Positions 16,805 to 26,106 of a DNA stretch of 64,000 bases are shown here, piece by piece. Position numbers and translations under genes: made by a program. Positions within the stretch are counted from its first letter, which is position 1; the number at the start of each line of letters is the position of its first letter. The notes under the pieces are model-generated. The model was not told the DNA's origin and did no database searches. It saw only the letters and a program-made list of their open reading frames with translations. This DNA is from Saccharibacillus sacchari DSM 19268 (GTDB lineage Bacteria; Bacillota; Bacilli; Paenibacillales; Paenibacillaceae). Location: positions 3,978,600 to 4,042,599 of the forward strand of contig NZ_KK073875.1 of NCBI RefSeq assembly GCF_000585395.1. Reading direction: 5' to 3'.

Positions 16805-16880
16805 AAAACTCCAGCTCCTCTCGATTCTTGTTCTCTGTCATAAAGGGCATCCGCTCAAGCACGATTACCCGATTTTCAAA

Positions 16881-17909
16881 TTAACGGCCTGCCGGAATTT
16901 GCTGCGTCGTACAGTGCACATTGCCGCCTTCGCGAATAACGGCCATGCCGTCAACGGTGCGAATGCGAAGTTCCGGGAAGGTCTGCTGCAAGACTTCTTC
17001 CGCCAGACGATCGGTCTCGGCCGCCGTTCCGCCGAATACGGGAAGGATAATGCCTCCGTTGACGAAGTAGAAGTTCAAATAGCTCAATGTCAGTCGGGCA
17101 CCTTCATACTCCGAATAAGGCGGTTGTTGAATTTTAACGATCTCCAGCTTGCGTCCTTTCGCATCCGTTGCTTCTTCCAGAATGCGCAAGTTTTCTTGAG
17201 TAATGGCATAGTTCTCGTCCGACGGATCGTCGCAAACTTGAATAATGACTTTACCCGGTGCCGCAAAACAAGCCGCGTTGTCGACATGGCCGTCCGTCTC
17301 GTCTCCTGCCAAGCCGCGGTTCAGCCAGATGATTTTTTGCACGTTGGTGAAGTTTTTGACATGCTCTTCGATTTCCTCGCGGCTTAGCGAAGGATTGCGG
17401 TTCTCGTTGAGCAGGCATTCTTCCGTCGTCAGCATGGTGCCTTCGCCGTCGACGTGAATCGACCCGCCTTCAAGTACCAGCGGCGCGTCGAATCGACGCA
17501 GTCCCAGGTGATCCAGCACGGCAGGCGCTACCGCATCGTCCAGATCCCACGGGGAATATTTGCCGCCCCAAGCATTGAAGCCCCAATTGACGCCGGCACG
17601 TTCGCCTTCTGCGTTCACGACGATTGTCGGACCGTTGTCGCGCAGCCAGGCATCATTGTGCGGAATCGCCAGCAGCTCGACCGAATGACCGGCGAACACC
17701 GGATGCAGACGCTCGACGTCCTCCGGATTCACGACCAGGGTCACCGGTTCGAATTCGGCGATTGCTTTGACCAGTTCCGTATATCCCCCGCAAACTTCGT
17801 CGAAGTTGCCTGGATATACCATCGAGGCCTGTACGGGCCAGGACAACATCGTCCGTTCATGCGGCGCCCATTCGGCAGGCATTGTATAATGAAGATCTTT
17901 CGGATTCAT
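16881..17909 (-). CDS. aguA: Agmatine deiminase
   Basis: It converts agmatine to N-carbamoylputrescine plus ammonia in the cytosol. Family motifs are MPAEWAPHERTMLSWP, NDAWLRDNGPT, LVLEGGSIHVDGEGT, GHVDNAACFAAPG and the catalytic Cys in EGGNVHCTTQQIPAG near the C-terminus. I choose the ATG at 17909 (GGGGG about 9 nt upstream), giving 342 aa. A longer frame to 17972 adds a non-homologous N-terminus. It is the first gene of the aguA-aguB pair. Confidence 0.95.
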   Translation of the reverse strand: MNPKDLHYTMPAEWAPHERTMLSWPVQASMVYPGNFDEVCGGYTELVKAIAEFEPVTLVVNPEDVERLHPVFAGHSVELLAIPHNDAWLRDNGPTIVVNAEGERAGVNWGFNAWGGKYSPWDLDDAVAPAVLDHLGLRRFDAPLVLEGGSIHVDGEGTMLTTEECLLNENRNPSLSREEIEEHVKNFTNVQKIIWLNRGLAGDETDGHVDNAACFAAPGKVIIQVCDDPSDENYAITQENLRILEEATDAKGRKLEIVKIQQPPYSEYEGARLTLSYLNFYFVNGGIILPVFGGTAAETDRLAEEVLQQTFPELRIRTVDGMAVIREGGNVHCTTQQIPAGR

Positions 17910-17990
17910 GGTTTGTCGTCCCCCTACTTTAGGTTTGAAAAAAATCGTTGATTCGCGAACACCATCATACAATAAGTGCCGAACGCAAAC

Positions 17991-18021
17991 AAGCCATTCC
18001 CGTAAAGTACAGGAACGGCCT
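17991..18021 (-). terminator. Intrinsic terminator of the MFS exporter gene
   Basis: On the minus strand, AGGCCGTTCC...GGGAATGGCTT is followed by GTTTG. It lies 9 nt past the stop of the exporter gene. Confidence 0.6.
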
Positions 18022-18029
18022 GCATAAAG

Positions 18030-19256
18030 TCAATTGGGCGCAATACGACGAGCCGGCAGCACCAACAGCGTATACGACATAAGCGCCAACAGCTCTGCGA
18101 TTCCGATTACCAACCCCATGGGAAACGCGGTCTGTCCGCTTCCCAGTCCGACGAGCGGACTGGCCGCGGCTCCGAGCAGCAGCGGCATCAAACCGATCAA
18201 AGCCGAAGCGCTGCCCGCCGTACGCGGTTCCTGGCTTTGCATCGCGAGGGATGTCGTTGTCGAGGCAACCATCCCTACACTTGCTACGACAAGGAACAGA
18301 AGCGGCGCGATCGCCCATAATCCGCCGCCGAGCCAGGTGACGACCGTTAATGAAAGTCCTGCGGAAAACGCGATCACCAGGCCTGTTGCCAGCAGTTTGC
18401 TTTCTCCAGTCCGATGAACCAACCGTCCCGTGATTTGCGAGAACAAGACAATGCCCAATCCATTGACGGCAAAAAATAGGCTGTAGCCTTGCGGCGAAAC
18501 GCCGAACAAGTCTTGAATCACGAACGGCGAGCCCGAAATGTAAGCGAACATGGCTGCCGTGACAAAAGCTTGAGACAACGCGTAGCCGACAAAAGCGCGG
18601 CTTCGCAGCAGTTGTCCGAACGTGCCGAGCGTATCGCCCAAACCGCCGGAAGAACGCCGTTCGCGCACCAGCGTCTCCGGAAGCGCCAGCACCACCGCAA
18701 TCAGCATCAGCGCGCCGATCACGCATAGCACCGAGAATACGCCGCGCCAGGACACATAGTTCAGAATCAAGCCGCCGAAGATCGGGGCGAGAATCGGCGC
18801 CAAGCCGTTCACGAGCATAAGCATGGTGAAAAACTTCGTCAATTCGGTTCCGGCATACAAGTCCCGAACGACGGCGCGGGAAATGACGATCCCTGCCGCG
18901 CCTGCCGCTCCCTGAACCAATCGCAGCACGATCAGAATCCAGACAGACGGAGCGAAAGCACAGGCCAGTGAAGCAAGCGTGTAAAGAATCAGGGCGATAA
19001 TCAACGGACCGCGTCGGCCGCGAATGTCGCTGAGCGGTCCGGCAATCAATTGTCCCAGCGCCAAGCCGAGCAAACAGGCGGTGAGGCTCAATTGAGCGAG
19101 GGACTGGGTCGTACCGAGATTCTGCGCAAGCGTGGGCAGCGCAGGCAGATACATGTCGATCGACAGCGGACCGAAAGCGGATAAAGCACCGAGGATCAGA
19201 ATGAATTTCAAACGCTGGGCTCGGCCGACCGGCGTCTTGGCGGAGACGGTTGACAT
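18030..19256 (-). CDS. Bcr/CflA-family MFS drug exporter
   Basis: A 12-helix drug:proton antiporter of the DHA1 family. PLSIDMYLPALP at the start of TM1 and SDIRGRRGPLI in the loop after TM2 are characteristic of Bcr/CflA, and RLVQGAAGAAG lies in TM4. I take the ATG at 19256 (AAGGAAG upstream, long spacing), giving 408 aa. The frame upstream of it to 19364 lacks family similarity. Substrate is unknown; bicyclomycin, sulfonamide and chloramphenicol are exported by relatives. Confidence 0.88.
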   Translation of the reverse strand: MSTVSAKTPVGRAQRLKFILILGALSAFGPLSIDMYLPALPTLAQNLGTTQSLAQLSLTACLLGLALGQLIAGPLSDIRGRRGPLIIALILYTLASLACAFAPSVWILIVLRLVQGAAGAAGIVISRAVVRDLYAGTELTKFFTMLMLVNGLAPILAPIFGGLILNYVSWRGVFSVLCVIGALMLIAVVLALPETLVRERRSSGGLGDTLGTFGQLLRSRAFVGYALSQAFVTAAMFAYISGSPFVIQDLFGVSPQGYSLFFAVNGLGIVLFSQITGRLVHRTGESKLLATGLVIAFSAGLSLTVVTWLGGGLWAIAPLLFLVVASVGMVASTTTSLAMQSQEPRTAGSASALIGLMPLLLGAAASPLVGLGSGQTAFPMGLVIGIAELLALMSYTLLVLPARRIAPN

Positions 19257-19431
19257 GAAAAATGCAGCTTCCTTTCTTTGGTCGGGTTGTTTATCGGAAA
19301 GTTTTATTTCGATAAACATTAATCTTTGAGTATCGATTATCGACCTTTGCCGCGTTTCCGTCAATGCTTGCCGAGTGATTGAGGTCCCTTTTTCGTGGTT
19401 TGGGTTTTTATTGATTCCTATTATGAATTTT

Positions 19432-20358
19432 TCATGTAATGATTTTATATTTTAAAAGATGACTCCAGTTCGGTGTTTGTGTTTCGGATGAGGTTGTCAG
19501 GTTGCGGAATTCTTGGTCCAAAGCTTCGATTTCCGCGAAAGAACCGTCGATCAGTTTCGCTGCGGGAAGTCGGTGGTAGAAACTCAGAAGCGTAGGCAGG
19601 ATGTTTTTGTAGCGACGGATAGCCTTGGCTTGGCCTGCCGGAACCATGGAATAGCCTGCGGCTTCTAATTGGTCGAAACCTTCCCCCATCGCCGCGACGA
19701 TTTGTTTGAGCAAACGTTTGTCGCGCGCTATGGCTTTGAGGTCGCCGTTGTGGATATGCCAGGCAGCGTTAAGAGGGACAATCGGAACGATATGGTTTTT
19801 CAACCAGCCGTCGATGTCCGAATGAAGAGTGAATTTGGCGTTGCTGTTCGCGAATGCTTCTTGCAAAAGCGGAAGGAATGCAGGTTCTCCGCGCAATCCG
19901 CCTGCAATCAATTGTCCTTTGCCGAATCGAAGAGATACGACGGTACCGTCTTCCCGGCGTATGCCGCCTCCGACTTGGAACCCGAAAGCCAGATGTTTGT
20001 CGCTGTTCGCCAATGCTTTTAACTGTTTTTCGGTTGCGGCGATGTTCGGGTTATTGCCTACCATCATGATATGCTCGCTAATATTGGCTGCAAGAACCGG
20101 AAGCACGGCTTCGATATCCGAATATTTCATCACCGTAAAGATCAGATCATAACGATCATTCGGTTCCAGCGTGCGTATCACACGGGGATGATCGGTCGTC
20201 GTTTTGCGTTGAAAGTGATGCCGGATCACCAATCCCTTTTGTTCGAGCTGGTCAGCTCTTTTTCCTCGCGCCAAAAAGGTGACTTCATGTTTCTTCTGCA
20301 TCAATAGCTGTCCAAGCACGCTGCCCAGTACCCCTGCTCCATAAATCAAAATTCTCAT
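19432..20358 (-). CDS. Ketopantoate reductase family (PanE/ApbA-like) oxidoreductase
   Basis: The N-terminal Rossmann fold has GAGVLGSVLGQLL and a later FLARGKRADQL, fitting NADP binding. The C-terminal helical domain contains KNHIVPIVPLNAAW, the region where PanE proteins carry the catalytic Lys. Overall similarity looks distant from true PanE, so the substrate may not be ketopantoate. The ATG at 20358 has GGGAGAG 5-7 nt upstream; 308 aa. It is divergent from a TetR-family gene across a 176-nt region with an inverted repeat, so it is the likely target of that regulator. Confidence 0.75.
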   Translation of the reverse strand: MRILIYGAGVLGSVLGQLLMQKKHEVTFLARGKRADQLEQKGLVIRHHFQRKTTTDHPRVIRTLEPNDRYDLIFTVMKYSDIEAVLPVLAANISEHIMMVGNNPNIAATEKQLKALANSDKHLAFGFQVGGGIRREDGTVVSLRFGKGQLIAGGLRGEPAFLPLLQEAFANSNAKFTLHSDIDGWLKNHIVPIVPLNAAWHIHNGDLKAIARDKRLLKQIVAAMGEGFDQLEAAGYSMVPAGQAKAIRRYKNILPTLLSFYHRLPAAKLIDGSFAEIEALDQEFRNLTTSSETQTPNWSHLLKYKIIT

Positions 20359-20418
20359 ATTCTCTCTCCCTTTTCTGCAAAGACATTTATTATTGACAAT
20401 TGTTGATTCCTGAACATC

Positions 20419-20496
20419 TGTTGAGTAATATAAACGTATCAAGACTTCAAATTCGCGGCAATGACCGATTAGTTCGCCTTTGTTGTTTACTCAACA
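20419..20496. promoter_or_regulatory. Candidate TetR operator pair
   Basis: TGTTGAGTAA (20419-20428) and its exact inverse TTACTCAACA (20487-20496) lie in the divergent region. The second copy sits inside the spacer of the tetR promoter, so binding there would block tetR. Confidence 0.55.
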
Positions 20497-20508
20497 CAAG
20501 AATATAAT
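20480..20508 (+). promoter_or_regulatory. Sigma-A promoter of the tetR gene
   Basis: TTGTTG (20480-20485), a 17-nt spacer and TATAAT (20503-20508), 26 nt before the start codon. Confidence 0.65.
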
Positions 20509-20534
20509 CTGTTTAGAAAAAAGGAGGGAAACCG

Positions 20535-21125
20535 ATGGACCGACGCGTACGTAAAACGAGGGGTACTCTTTTTGAAACCTTCATCGAGCTGCTTCAGGAA
20601 AAAGGATTCGAGCGTATTACCATTCAGGAAATCGCCGATCGCGCCGATGTGAATCGCGGCACGGTTTATCTGCATTTTCAGGACAAATTCGATCTGCTGA
20701 ACCAATGTATCGACAGTTATCTGCACGAATTGAGCGAAAGCTGCCGTCCGGAAGTTCCGGAGAAGAGTCCCGAAGCTTCCCTGCTGCGCACTTTCGAATA
20801 TTTGGAGCAGAGCGCCGAACTTTATTCTTTGCTGGTTCGCAGCGAAGGAAATCCGGCTTTCCGTTCGCGATTGTCCTTGATGCTTAAGGAAGGCGTAGGG
20901 ACGCAATTCGACCGGTTCGTGCAGCATGATCGGATGAACAAAGAAATTGCTGTTCAGTTCCTCACCACCGCGATCGTCGGGCTAATTGAATGGTGGCTGG
21001 CGGAAGGGAGGCCTTACCCGCCGGCCGAAATGGTCAAGCAGCTGATGATGTTGCTGGAGGCGCACGGGCTTCCGTGTTCGGCTGCGGAGACGGAGCAGGC
21101 CGTCCCTTCGCCATCCATGCATTAA
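20535..21125 (+). CDS. TetR/AcrR-family transcriptional regulator
   Basis: The N-terminal helix-turn-helix is FERITIQEIADRADVNRGTVYLHFQDKFDLL (about residues 26-56), typical of the family. The C-terminal helical domain (about 80-180) contains EWWLAEGRPYPPAEM, common in TetR proteins of Bacillota. The start has AAGGAGG 7 nt upstream; 196 aa. It probably represses itself and the divergent PanE-like gene through the TGTTGAGTAA inverted repeat. The ligand is unknown. Confidence 0.85.
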   Translation: MDRRVRKTRGTLFETFIELLQEKGFERITIQEIADRADVNRGTVYLHFQDKFDLLNQCIDSYLHELSESCRPEVPEKSPEASLLRTFEYLEQSAELYSLLVRSEGNPAFRSRLSLMLKEGVGTQFDRFVQHDRMNKEIAVQFLTTAIVGLIEWWLAEGRPYPPAEMVKQLMMLLEAHGLPCSAAETEQAVPSPSMH

Positions 21126-21214
21126 CTTGCACCTCGTTTGCTCATTTTGTATGCTTGAACATAAGAAGATCTTCAATTTAGTAGAGAGATCAAGCCAAGA
21201 ATGGAGAAGTGAGA

Positions 21215-22345
21215 ATGAACCAACCCAGGTCATGGTCAGGACGATTTCGCAGATTGTTTCTGAACAACAAGTTTGTGCTGTTTTTATTCATCGCGCTGCT
21301 GGTCGGCGTCAACGTTCTCGTCTTTTCCAAAATATCGTTTATCTTTAACCCGCTTTGGGTGCTGATCAAAACGATCGTCCTGCCGATTATTTTGACGGGC
21401 GTCGTTTATTATCTGCTAAACCCGATCGTCGATTTTATGGAAAAGAAAAAGGTCAAACGGGTATACACCATTTCGGTCCTTTATCTGCTGATTATCGGAA
21501 TCCTTGTGACGGTCATCACGCTGATCGTGCCGGTGATCCGGGAACAGCTGCTGGGATTCTTCGAAAACTTCCCGGCGTACAGCCAAACGATCCAGACCGA
21601 ATTCGAAAGATGGATCGGCAGCGATCTGGTCGCCCAATTCCAAGCCGCAACCAATTTGAACACCCAGGAAATCGTCAGCACGATCTCCGAACGGGCGACG
21701 ACCATCCTCAACCATACCTGGACCGGAATCGGCGGGCTGCTCGGCATCGTAAAAGAATTGGTGCTCGCGATCGTGACGCTTCCGTTCATCCTGTTCTATC
21801 TGCTCAAAGACGGACACAAGCTGCCGGGCTACATCTTGAGCTTTATTCCGACGAAGCTCCGTCCGGGCTCGCTGACCGTTCTGCAAGAAGCGAATCATCA
21901 GATCAGCTCTTATATTCGCGGACAAGTCATCGTCAGCATGTGCATCGGCGTGCTGCTTTACATCGGCTACCGCATCATCGGACTCGAATATTCGCTGGTG
22001 CTCGCCATCGTTGCCGCCTGTACCGCGATCGTTCCTTATCTCGGACCTGCGATCGCGATTACCCCGGCGATTATCGTCGCAGCCGTCACCTCGCCGATCA
22101 TGCTGCTGAAAATGATCGTCGTATGGACGGTCGTGCAATTGGTGGAAGGCAAATTCATTTCGCCGCAAATCATGGGCAAGTCGCTTAAAGTGCATCCGAT
22201 TACGATCATCTTCGTAATCCTGACGGCGGGCAATCTATTCGGCGTCGTCGGCATTCTGCTGGCTGTTCCGGGTTATGCCGTGTTGAAAGTTCTGGCTACT
22301 CATATCTTCGATTGGTTCAAAATGCGTTCGCAGTTGTATTTGTAA
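21215..22345 (+). CDS. AI-2E family (UPF0118/PerM-like) membrane protein
   Basis: A multi-pass membrane protein of the AI-2 exporter/YtvI-like family, with about eight helices. Marker segments are [69 protein letters not shown] and [16 protein letters not shown]. Members have been linked to signal export and to Na+/H+ exchange; the substrate here cannot be inferred. The ATG at 21215 has GGAGAAG upstream, in preference to the GTG two codons earlier. It ends 12 nt before a strong terminator. Confidence 0.85.
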   Translation: MNQPRSWSGRFRRLFLNNKFVLFLFIALLVGVNVLVFSKISFIFNPLWVLIKTIVLPIILTGVVYYLLNPIVDFMEKKKVKRVYTISVLYLLIIGILVTVITLIVPVIREQLLGFFENFPAYSQTIQTEFERWIGSDLVAQFQAATNLNTQEIVSTISERATTILNHTWTGIGGLLGIVKELVLAIVTLPFILFYLLKDGHKLPGYILSFIPTKLRPGSLTVLQEANHQISSYIRGQVIVSMCIGVLLYIGYRIIGLEYSLVLAIVAACTAIVPYLGPAIAITPAIIVAAVTSPIMLLKMIVVWTVVQLVEGKFISPQIMGKSLKVHPITIIFVILTAGNLFGVVGILLAVPGYAVLKVLATHIFDWFKMRSQLYL

Positions 22346-22356
22346 TATTGCCAAGC

Positions 22357-22399
22357 AAAAAGCCTCCGGCTCGCTTTACGCGAGTGCGGAGGCTTTTTT
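22357..22399. terminator. Intrinsic terminator
   Basis: AAAAAGCCTCCGG...GCGGAGGCTTTTTT lies after the AI-2E family gene, with A and T tracts on both sides. It can also serve the convergent aldo/keto reductase gene. Confidence 0.88.
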
Positions 22400-22458
22400 A
22401 TAGGAGCGGCTTTACCGAGCGATGTTCACTCGAAGCCATTGGCGTTTTCGTTTACCGA

Positions 22459-23346
22459 TTACGTGCGTCCCGTCCAATCTGCCGGCGCAATCTCATGCCA
22501 ACGACGGCGAATCTCGTCATAACGCTCCGGATCAAGCGCGCCCGCTTCAAGCAGCTTGGCGTTCTGCTGCCAGCGATCGGGCTTCGTGGTGCCGACGATC
22601 GCCGTATGCACGCCGGGCGTCGACAATGTAAACCGCAGCGCCGTGCCTACGGAGTCCGGTTCGGATTGGAATCCGTACTGGAGTTCGCGCAGGCGTTTCC
22701 AATATACGTACGCATAATCGTCGGGATCTACCGTATCGAACAACCAAGCCGCATTGGCGATCGGGCGCTTCACGGTGACACCCATATCCCGTTTGATTGC
22801 TTCCGGCAATACCAGATCGATGACCTCTTGATCCGCTACGTTCAGGGAAGTTTCCAAGCTGTCGAACGCATCCGTTTTTACCGCGTACAGCGCATCCGTC
22901 GTATCGCCACTGTAACCGATAAAACGGGTCTTTCCTTCTTGTTTGGCGCGTTGCAGGACCTCGATCACCTCGCCTTTGCGCAGCACCTCTTCCGAGCAGC
23001 TATGCAAATGAATCATGTCGACATGGTCCACTTTAAGTCTTTTCAAGCTGCGATCGATCGTGGCGGCAAGAACAACCGGGTCCCAGTCGGAACCGTCGAT
23101 TCGCGAGGCATGTCCGCACTTGGTAAATAGATAGAAGTCGTCGCGACGGTGAGAGATGGCATTCCCGATCAGCTCTTCGCTGTCTCCGTAGCACTCGGCC
23201 GTATCGATGATATTGAGCCCTGCATCGATGGCGCCGCCCAGCAGCTTATCCACATCGGCCTGCGAAACTCCGCTTCCGATCTCCGACGCCCCGAAGCCAA
23301 GCACGCTCACATCCATTCCGGTCTTGCCGTACGTTCTTTTTTCCAT
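22459..23346 (-). CDS. Aldo/keto reductase
   Basis: An NADPH-dependent TIM-barrel oxidoreductase of 295 aa. Catalytic positions are Asp in IIDTAECYG, Tyr in the same segment, Lys in LFTKCGH and His in MIHLHSCS. The C-terminal cofactor segment is TAIVGTTKPDRWQQN. The ATG at 23346 has AGGAGG 7 nt upstream; the longer frame is rejected. Substrate is unknown. It is a single-gene unit. Confidence 0.9.
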   Translation of the reverse strand: MEKRTYGKTGMDVSVLGFGASEIGSGVSQADVDKLLGGAIDAGLNIIDTAECYGDSEELIGNAISHRRDDFYLFTKCGHASRIDGSDWDPVVLAATIDRSLKRLKVDHVDMIHLHSCSEEVLRKGEVIEVLQRAKQEGKTRFIGYSGDTTDALYAVKTDAFDSLETSLNVADQEVIDLVLPEAIKRDMGVTVKRPIANAAWLFDTVDPDDYAYVYWKRLRELQYGFQSEPDSVGTALRFTLSTPGVHTAIVGTTKPDRWQQNAKLLEAGALDPERYDEIRRRWHEIAPADWTGRT

Positions 23347-23443
23347 GTTACATCCTCCTCTTCGCGGCGTTAAACTTTGGTCCATTGTCCTTTTACCCAT
23401 CCTACCGTTTTAAGAAAGCGCATTCTTGAATTTAATATCTTGT

Positions 23444-23461
23444 CAACGCTAAAAGTAAGGT
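23444..23461 (+). repeat. Dispersed motif, copy B
   Basis: CAACGCTAAAAGTAAGGT is identical over 18 nt to 50760-50777 and close to 1623-1640. It begins one base past the stop codon of the GNAT gene. Confidence 0.5.
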
Positions 23462-23462
23462 A

Positions 23463-23957
23463 TTAGTTCTCGAAATACTGGCTCGGATGTCCGTGAAACG
23501 GATGCGTTCGCTCTTTGTACGCGCCGTTCGTATAAATTTCGACCGTATTTCGCCAAAAGCGCTGCGCAGGTTCGTTGTTTTTGAGCTGCGTGATTTTCCA
23601 GCGTCCCCGGAAACGATCGAACAGCATCACCGCCGCGCTTCCTCCCACGCCGTGCCGACGAAACTTTTGCAGCACGAAAAACTCGACCATGTAATACGAA
23701 GGCTTTTTTCCGTTATCGTCGGTTCGTTCCACCAATGCCAGCCCTGCGGGTTCGCCGTCGGCGCGGATCAGAAACGGAAATTTCCGATCTGCCTTGCTCC
23801 AAAATTCGTCCAAATCCGGATAATCGGGAAAACGTCCGTTTTCGTCCGCGGCAATATCCAGATACAACGTGAAATCATACAGGTAAAACTGAAGCAGATT
23901 CTCGATCACCGCACGACGCTGCTCCGGTACAAGTTCCAATTCCACAATCGGTTTCAT
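23463..23957 (-). CDS. GNAT-family N-acetyltransferase
   Basis: An acetyl-CoA-dependent acyltransferase fold. The acetyl-CoA loop is visible as VLQKFRRHGVGGSAAVMLFD (the R/Q-x-x-G-x-G/A motif). The C-terminus, NEPAQRFWRNTVEIYTNG, is typical of a predicted acetyltransferase subfamily in Bacillota. The ATG at 23957 has AAAGGAG about 9 nt upstream; 164 aa. Substrate is unknown. It is divergent from xerS. Confidence 0.85.
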   Translation of the reverse strand: MKPIVELELVPEQRRAVIENLLQFYLYDFTLYLDIAADENGRFPDYPDLDEFWSKADRKFPFLIRADGEPAGLALVERTDDNGKKPSYYMVEFFVLQKFRRHGVGGSAAVMLFDRFRGRWKITQLKNNEPAQRFWRNTVEIYTNGAYKERTHPFHGHPSQYFEN

Positions 23958-24154
23958 GCTTTTCGGCTCCTTTATCCCGTATGATCCGTATCTTCCTTTT
24001 CTATCGTAACCGACTCCGCGTCTTTCCGGCAACTTCGCGAACAGATGTGGACGAACAACCGTTTGCCTGCTTCAATGCTGGGTATGGTACACTAAAGACA
24101 TACGCCCGTTTCGACGGCAGAACCGTTATGTTATTCGTGAAAAGAGGAACCGTC

Positions 24155-25240
24155 ATGAGTATTCAAAAAACAATCGACCGCGCAAAACTTGGCGAAAAAT
24201 TGCCGGAAATGCCGTGGTACGTTCAACAATTTATCGACTATAAACTGCCTGATCTGTCTCCGTCCACGCTGTTGGAGTACGTGCGGGACTACGAGTCTTT
24301 TTTTAACTGGCTGCGCGCCGAAGGTTTATCTTCCGCTACCGCTACGAAAGAGATCACGCTGGAGGAACTGGAATCGCTACGGATGGAAAACGTGACGAGC
24401 TATCGTCTTTATCTGACCACTCGCACGGAAGGCACTAATTCGCGTATTACGGTCACCCGCAAGCTGTCGGCACTCCGATCCATGTTCCATTATCTCAGCC
24501 AAATTGCCGAAGATGAAGACTTTTACCCGCTACTGAAACGCAACGTCATGGCTAAAATCGAGGTCAAGCGCACCAACAAACCCAAAGATACCGCCGCCAA
24601 GCTAAAAGGAAAAATCTTGGAGGAAGAAGAGCTACTCGCGTTCATCGACTACATCCGCGAAGGCTACGCCGCCGATGTCGCAGACAACAAACAAGCCAGC
24701 TACGCCCACGCCAAAAACAAAGAACGCGACGCTTCGATTGCAAGCCTGATCCTCAATTCCGGCCTGCGCGTCTCCGAAGTCGTCAACTTGAACATCGCCG
24801 ATCTGGATATGGGCAACAAAATGCTCTACGTTATGCGGAAAGGCAACAACGACGAGACATTCAAAACCCCTGTCTATTTCCGCGACCAAGCCCGTTTTGA
24901 CATGGAACGTTATCTGTCTCTGCGAGACGCCGACTACGCCGCCCCCAAACGCGAAAAAGCCCTTTTCCTTGCCATTCCCAACGGCCAAAAAGAAGGCAAA
25001 CGCATGACCAAACGCGCAATCCAGGCGATGATCATCAAATACGCCAAACGTTTCGGCAAACCATACTTAACCGTCCACAAACTCCGTCACTCTTTCGCGA
25101 CCGATTATTACCTGCAAAACGACATCTACAAAACCAAAGAACAACTGGGCCACGCCTCCACCGAAACCACCGAAATCTACGCCCACCTCACCGACAAAAC
25201 TATGTCCGAAGCGATCGAACGGCGCGGCGAGGAGTCTTGA
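24155..25240 (+). CDS. xerS: Tyrosine recombinase XerS
   Basis: A site-specific recombinase that resolves chromosome dimers as a single protein in streptococci and related Bacillota. The N-terminal SAM-like core-binding domain is about residues 15-125. The catalytic domain shows Arg in SGLRVSEVV, Lys in RKGNN, His-x-x-Arg in HKLRHSFA, His in LGHAS and the nucleophile Tyr in EIYAHL. The ATG at 24155 has GAGGAA upstream and gives 361 aa, the usual XerS length (XerC and XerD are near 300). The frame extends upstream to 23981 but lacks similarity. No dif-like site was found here. Confidence 0.88.
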   Translation: MSIQKTIDRAKLGEKLPEMPWYVQQFIDYKLPDLSPSTLLEYVRDYESFFNWLRAEGLSSATATKEITLEELESLRMENVTSYRLYLTTRTEGTNSRITVTRKLSALRSMFHYLSQIAEDEDFYPLLKRNVMAKIEVKRTNKPKDTAAKLKGKILEEEELLAFIDYIREGYAADVADNKQASYAHAKNKERDASIASLILNSGLRVSEVVNLNIADLDMGNKMLYVMRKGNNDETFKTPVYFRDQARFDMERYLSLRDADYAAPKREKALFLAIPNGQKEGKRMTKRAIQAMIIKYAKRFGKPYLTVHKLRHSFATDYYLQNDIYKTKEQLGHASTETTEIYAHLTDKTMSEAIERRGEES

Positions 25241-25315
25241 GTTTCCTTGTTTACTTGCCTTTACCTATAATCGAGCAACATATTCGTTTTTAATCTTTAT
25301 TCTTTTCCTTAAACT

Positions 25316-25350
25316 AAAAAAGAGAAGCGGCACTGGTCCGCTTCTCTTTT
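25316..25350. terminator. Bidirectional intrinsic terminator
   Basis: AAAAGAGAAGCGG / CCGCTTCTCTTTT lies between xerS and the convergent DUF350 gene. Confidence 0.88.
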
Positions 25351-25390
25351 GTTGCGCCGTAAAGTATTGCTCGAAAACGAAGCCGCTAGG

Positions 25391-25500
25391 CGGAGGGGAA
25401 AATTCAGTGAAAGACGCCTTTGAACTCGGAAACTTCCACTAAAAATTTTAATCGGTTTTTCCGAGTGAGACAGCGCCTTGAACGAATTTTCCCCGCAGCC
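25391..25500 (-). repeat. Structured intergenic palindromic element, copy 3
   Basis: On the minus strand it shares the outer arms GGGGAAAATTC / GAATTTTCCCC (25484-25494 with 25395-25405), CGCTGTCTCAC, and TTCAAAGGCGTCTTTCACTG. The apical stem is ACTCGGAAA / TTTCCGAGT. It lacks the side hairpin of copies 1 and 2. It lies between the DUF350 stop and the terminator, in the transcript orientation. Confidence 0.8.
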
Positions 25501-25549
25501 TTTCGCCTTCTTTTACGAACAGGACTTTCCCCGACGTCATCAAAATAGA

Positions 25550-25960
25550 CTAGATGGACAACGCCGCCGTAATAATCATCGCGCCAATGACGTGCAGCGT
25601 CCCCGCAAACAACCCGTGCGCCACATTCCCGCGTTCCGTTCCCTCGTCCAGATTGAGATCGCCCCATTTGCGCAAAATAAACTCCACGGCGCTTTCCAAG
25701 GCAAGCAAAATTACAAACGAAATAAACGACACGATCCAGGCGCTAACGATGCTCGAAGACCCTTCCAGCACGTATTTCAAAATCAAAGCTTGAGCAAATA
25801 TTTTCATAACAAGACGGATCGTAACCGCCAGATTGCCTCTTCGGATTTCCTGGAAATCCTTATACTTCGTAAATAACGAGTCGATCACCATTAACAGTGT
25901 CAGCAGTACAGCTCCGGAAAGCGTCCATACCGCAAGTCTAGCCAAATCCGAAAATTCCAC
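25550..25960 (-). CDS. DUF350 family membrane protein
   Basis: A 136-aa protein with four predicted helices arranged as two similar halves, as in DUF350/UPF0719 (YjfL-like). The conserved acidic position is in LALESAVEF. The GTG start at 25960 has AGGAGG 7 nt upstream. It follows a PspA-family gene on the same strand. DUF350 and PspA-like genes are also neighbours in the E. coli yjfIJKL cluster, so a shared envelope-stress role is plausible but not shown. Confidence 0.8.
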   Translation of the reverse strand: MEFSDLARLAVWTLSGAVLLTLLMVIDSLFTKYKDFQEIRRGNLAVTIRLVMKIFAQALILKYVLEGSSSIVSAWIVSFISFVILLALESAVEFILRKWGDLNLDEGTERGNVAHGLFAGTLHVIGAMIITAALSI

Positions 25961-26106
25961 TTTCCGTCCTCCTTACGCGCCGATTATGTAAAACCATGAA
26001 AAAGCGAAGGGAGCCGCCGCGTACATACGTTCCCCTTCGCTTGGCTTTGTTCGCTTTATTGGCGCTTCAGCCGTTATTCTGTTTTGATTTTACTTCGTTG
26101 TGCGAA

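Noticed and set aside
15875..16843. 322-codon plus-strand frame opposite aguB
   Set aside because: Antisense of a clear nitrilase-family gene; Arg/Ala/Asp-rich shadow composition.
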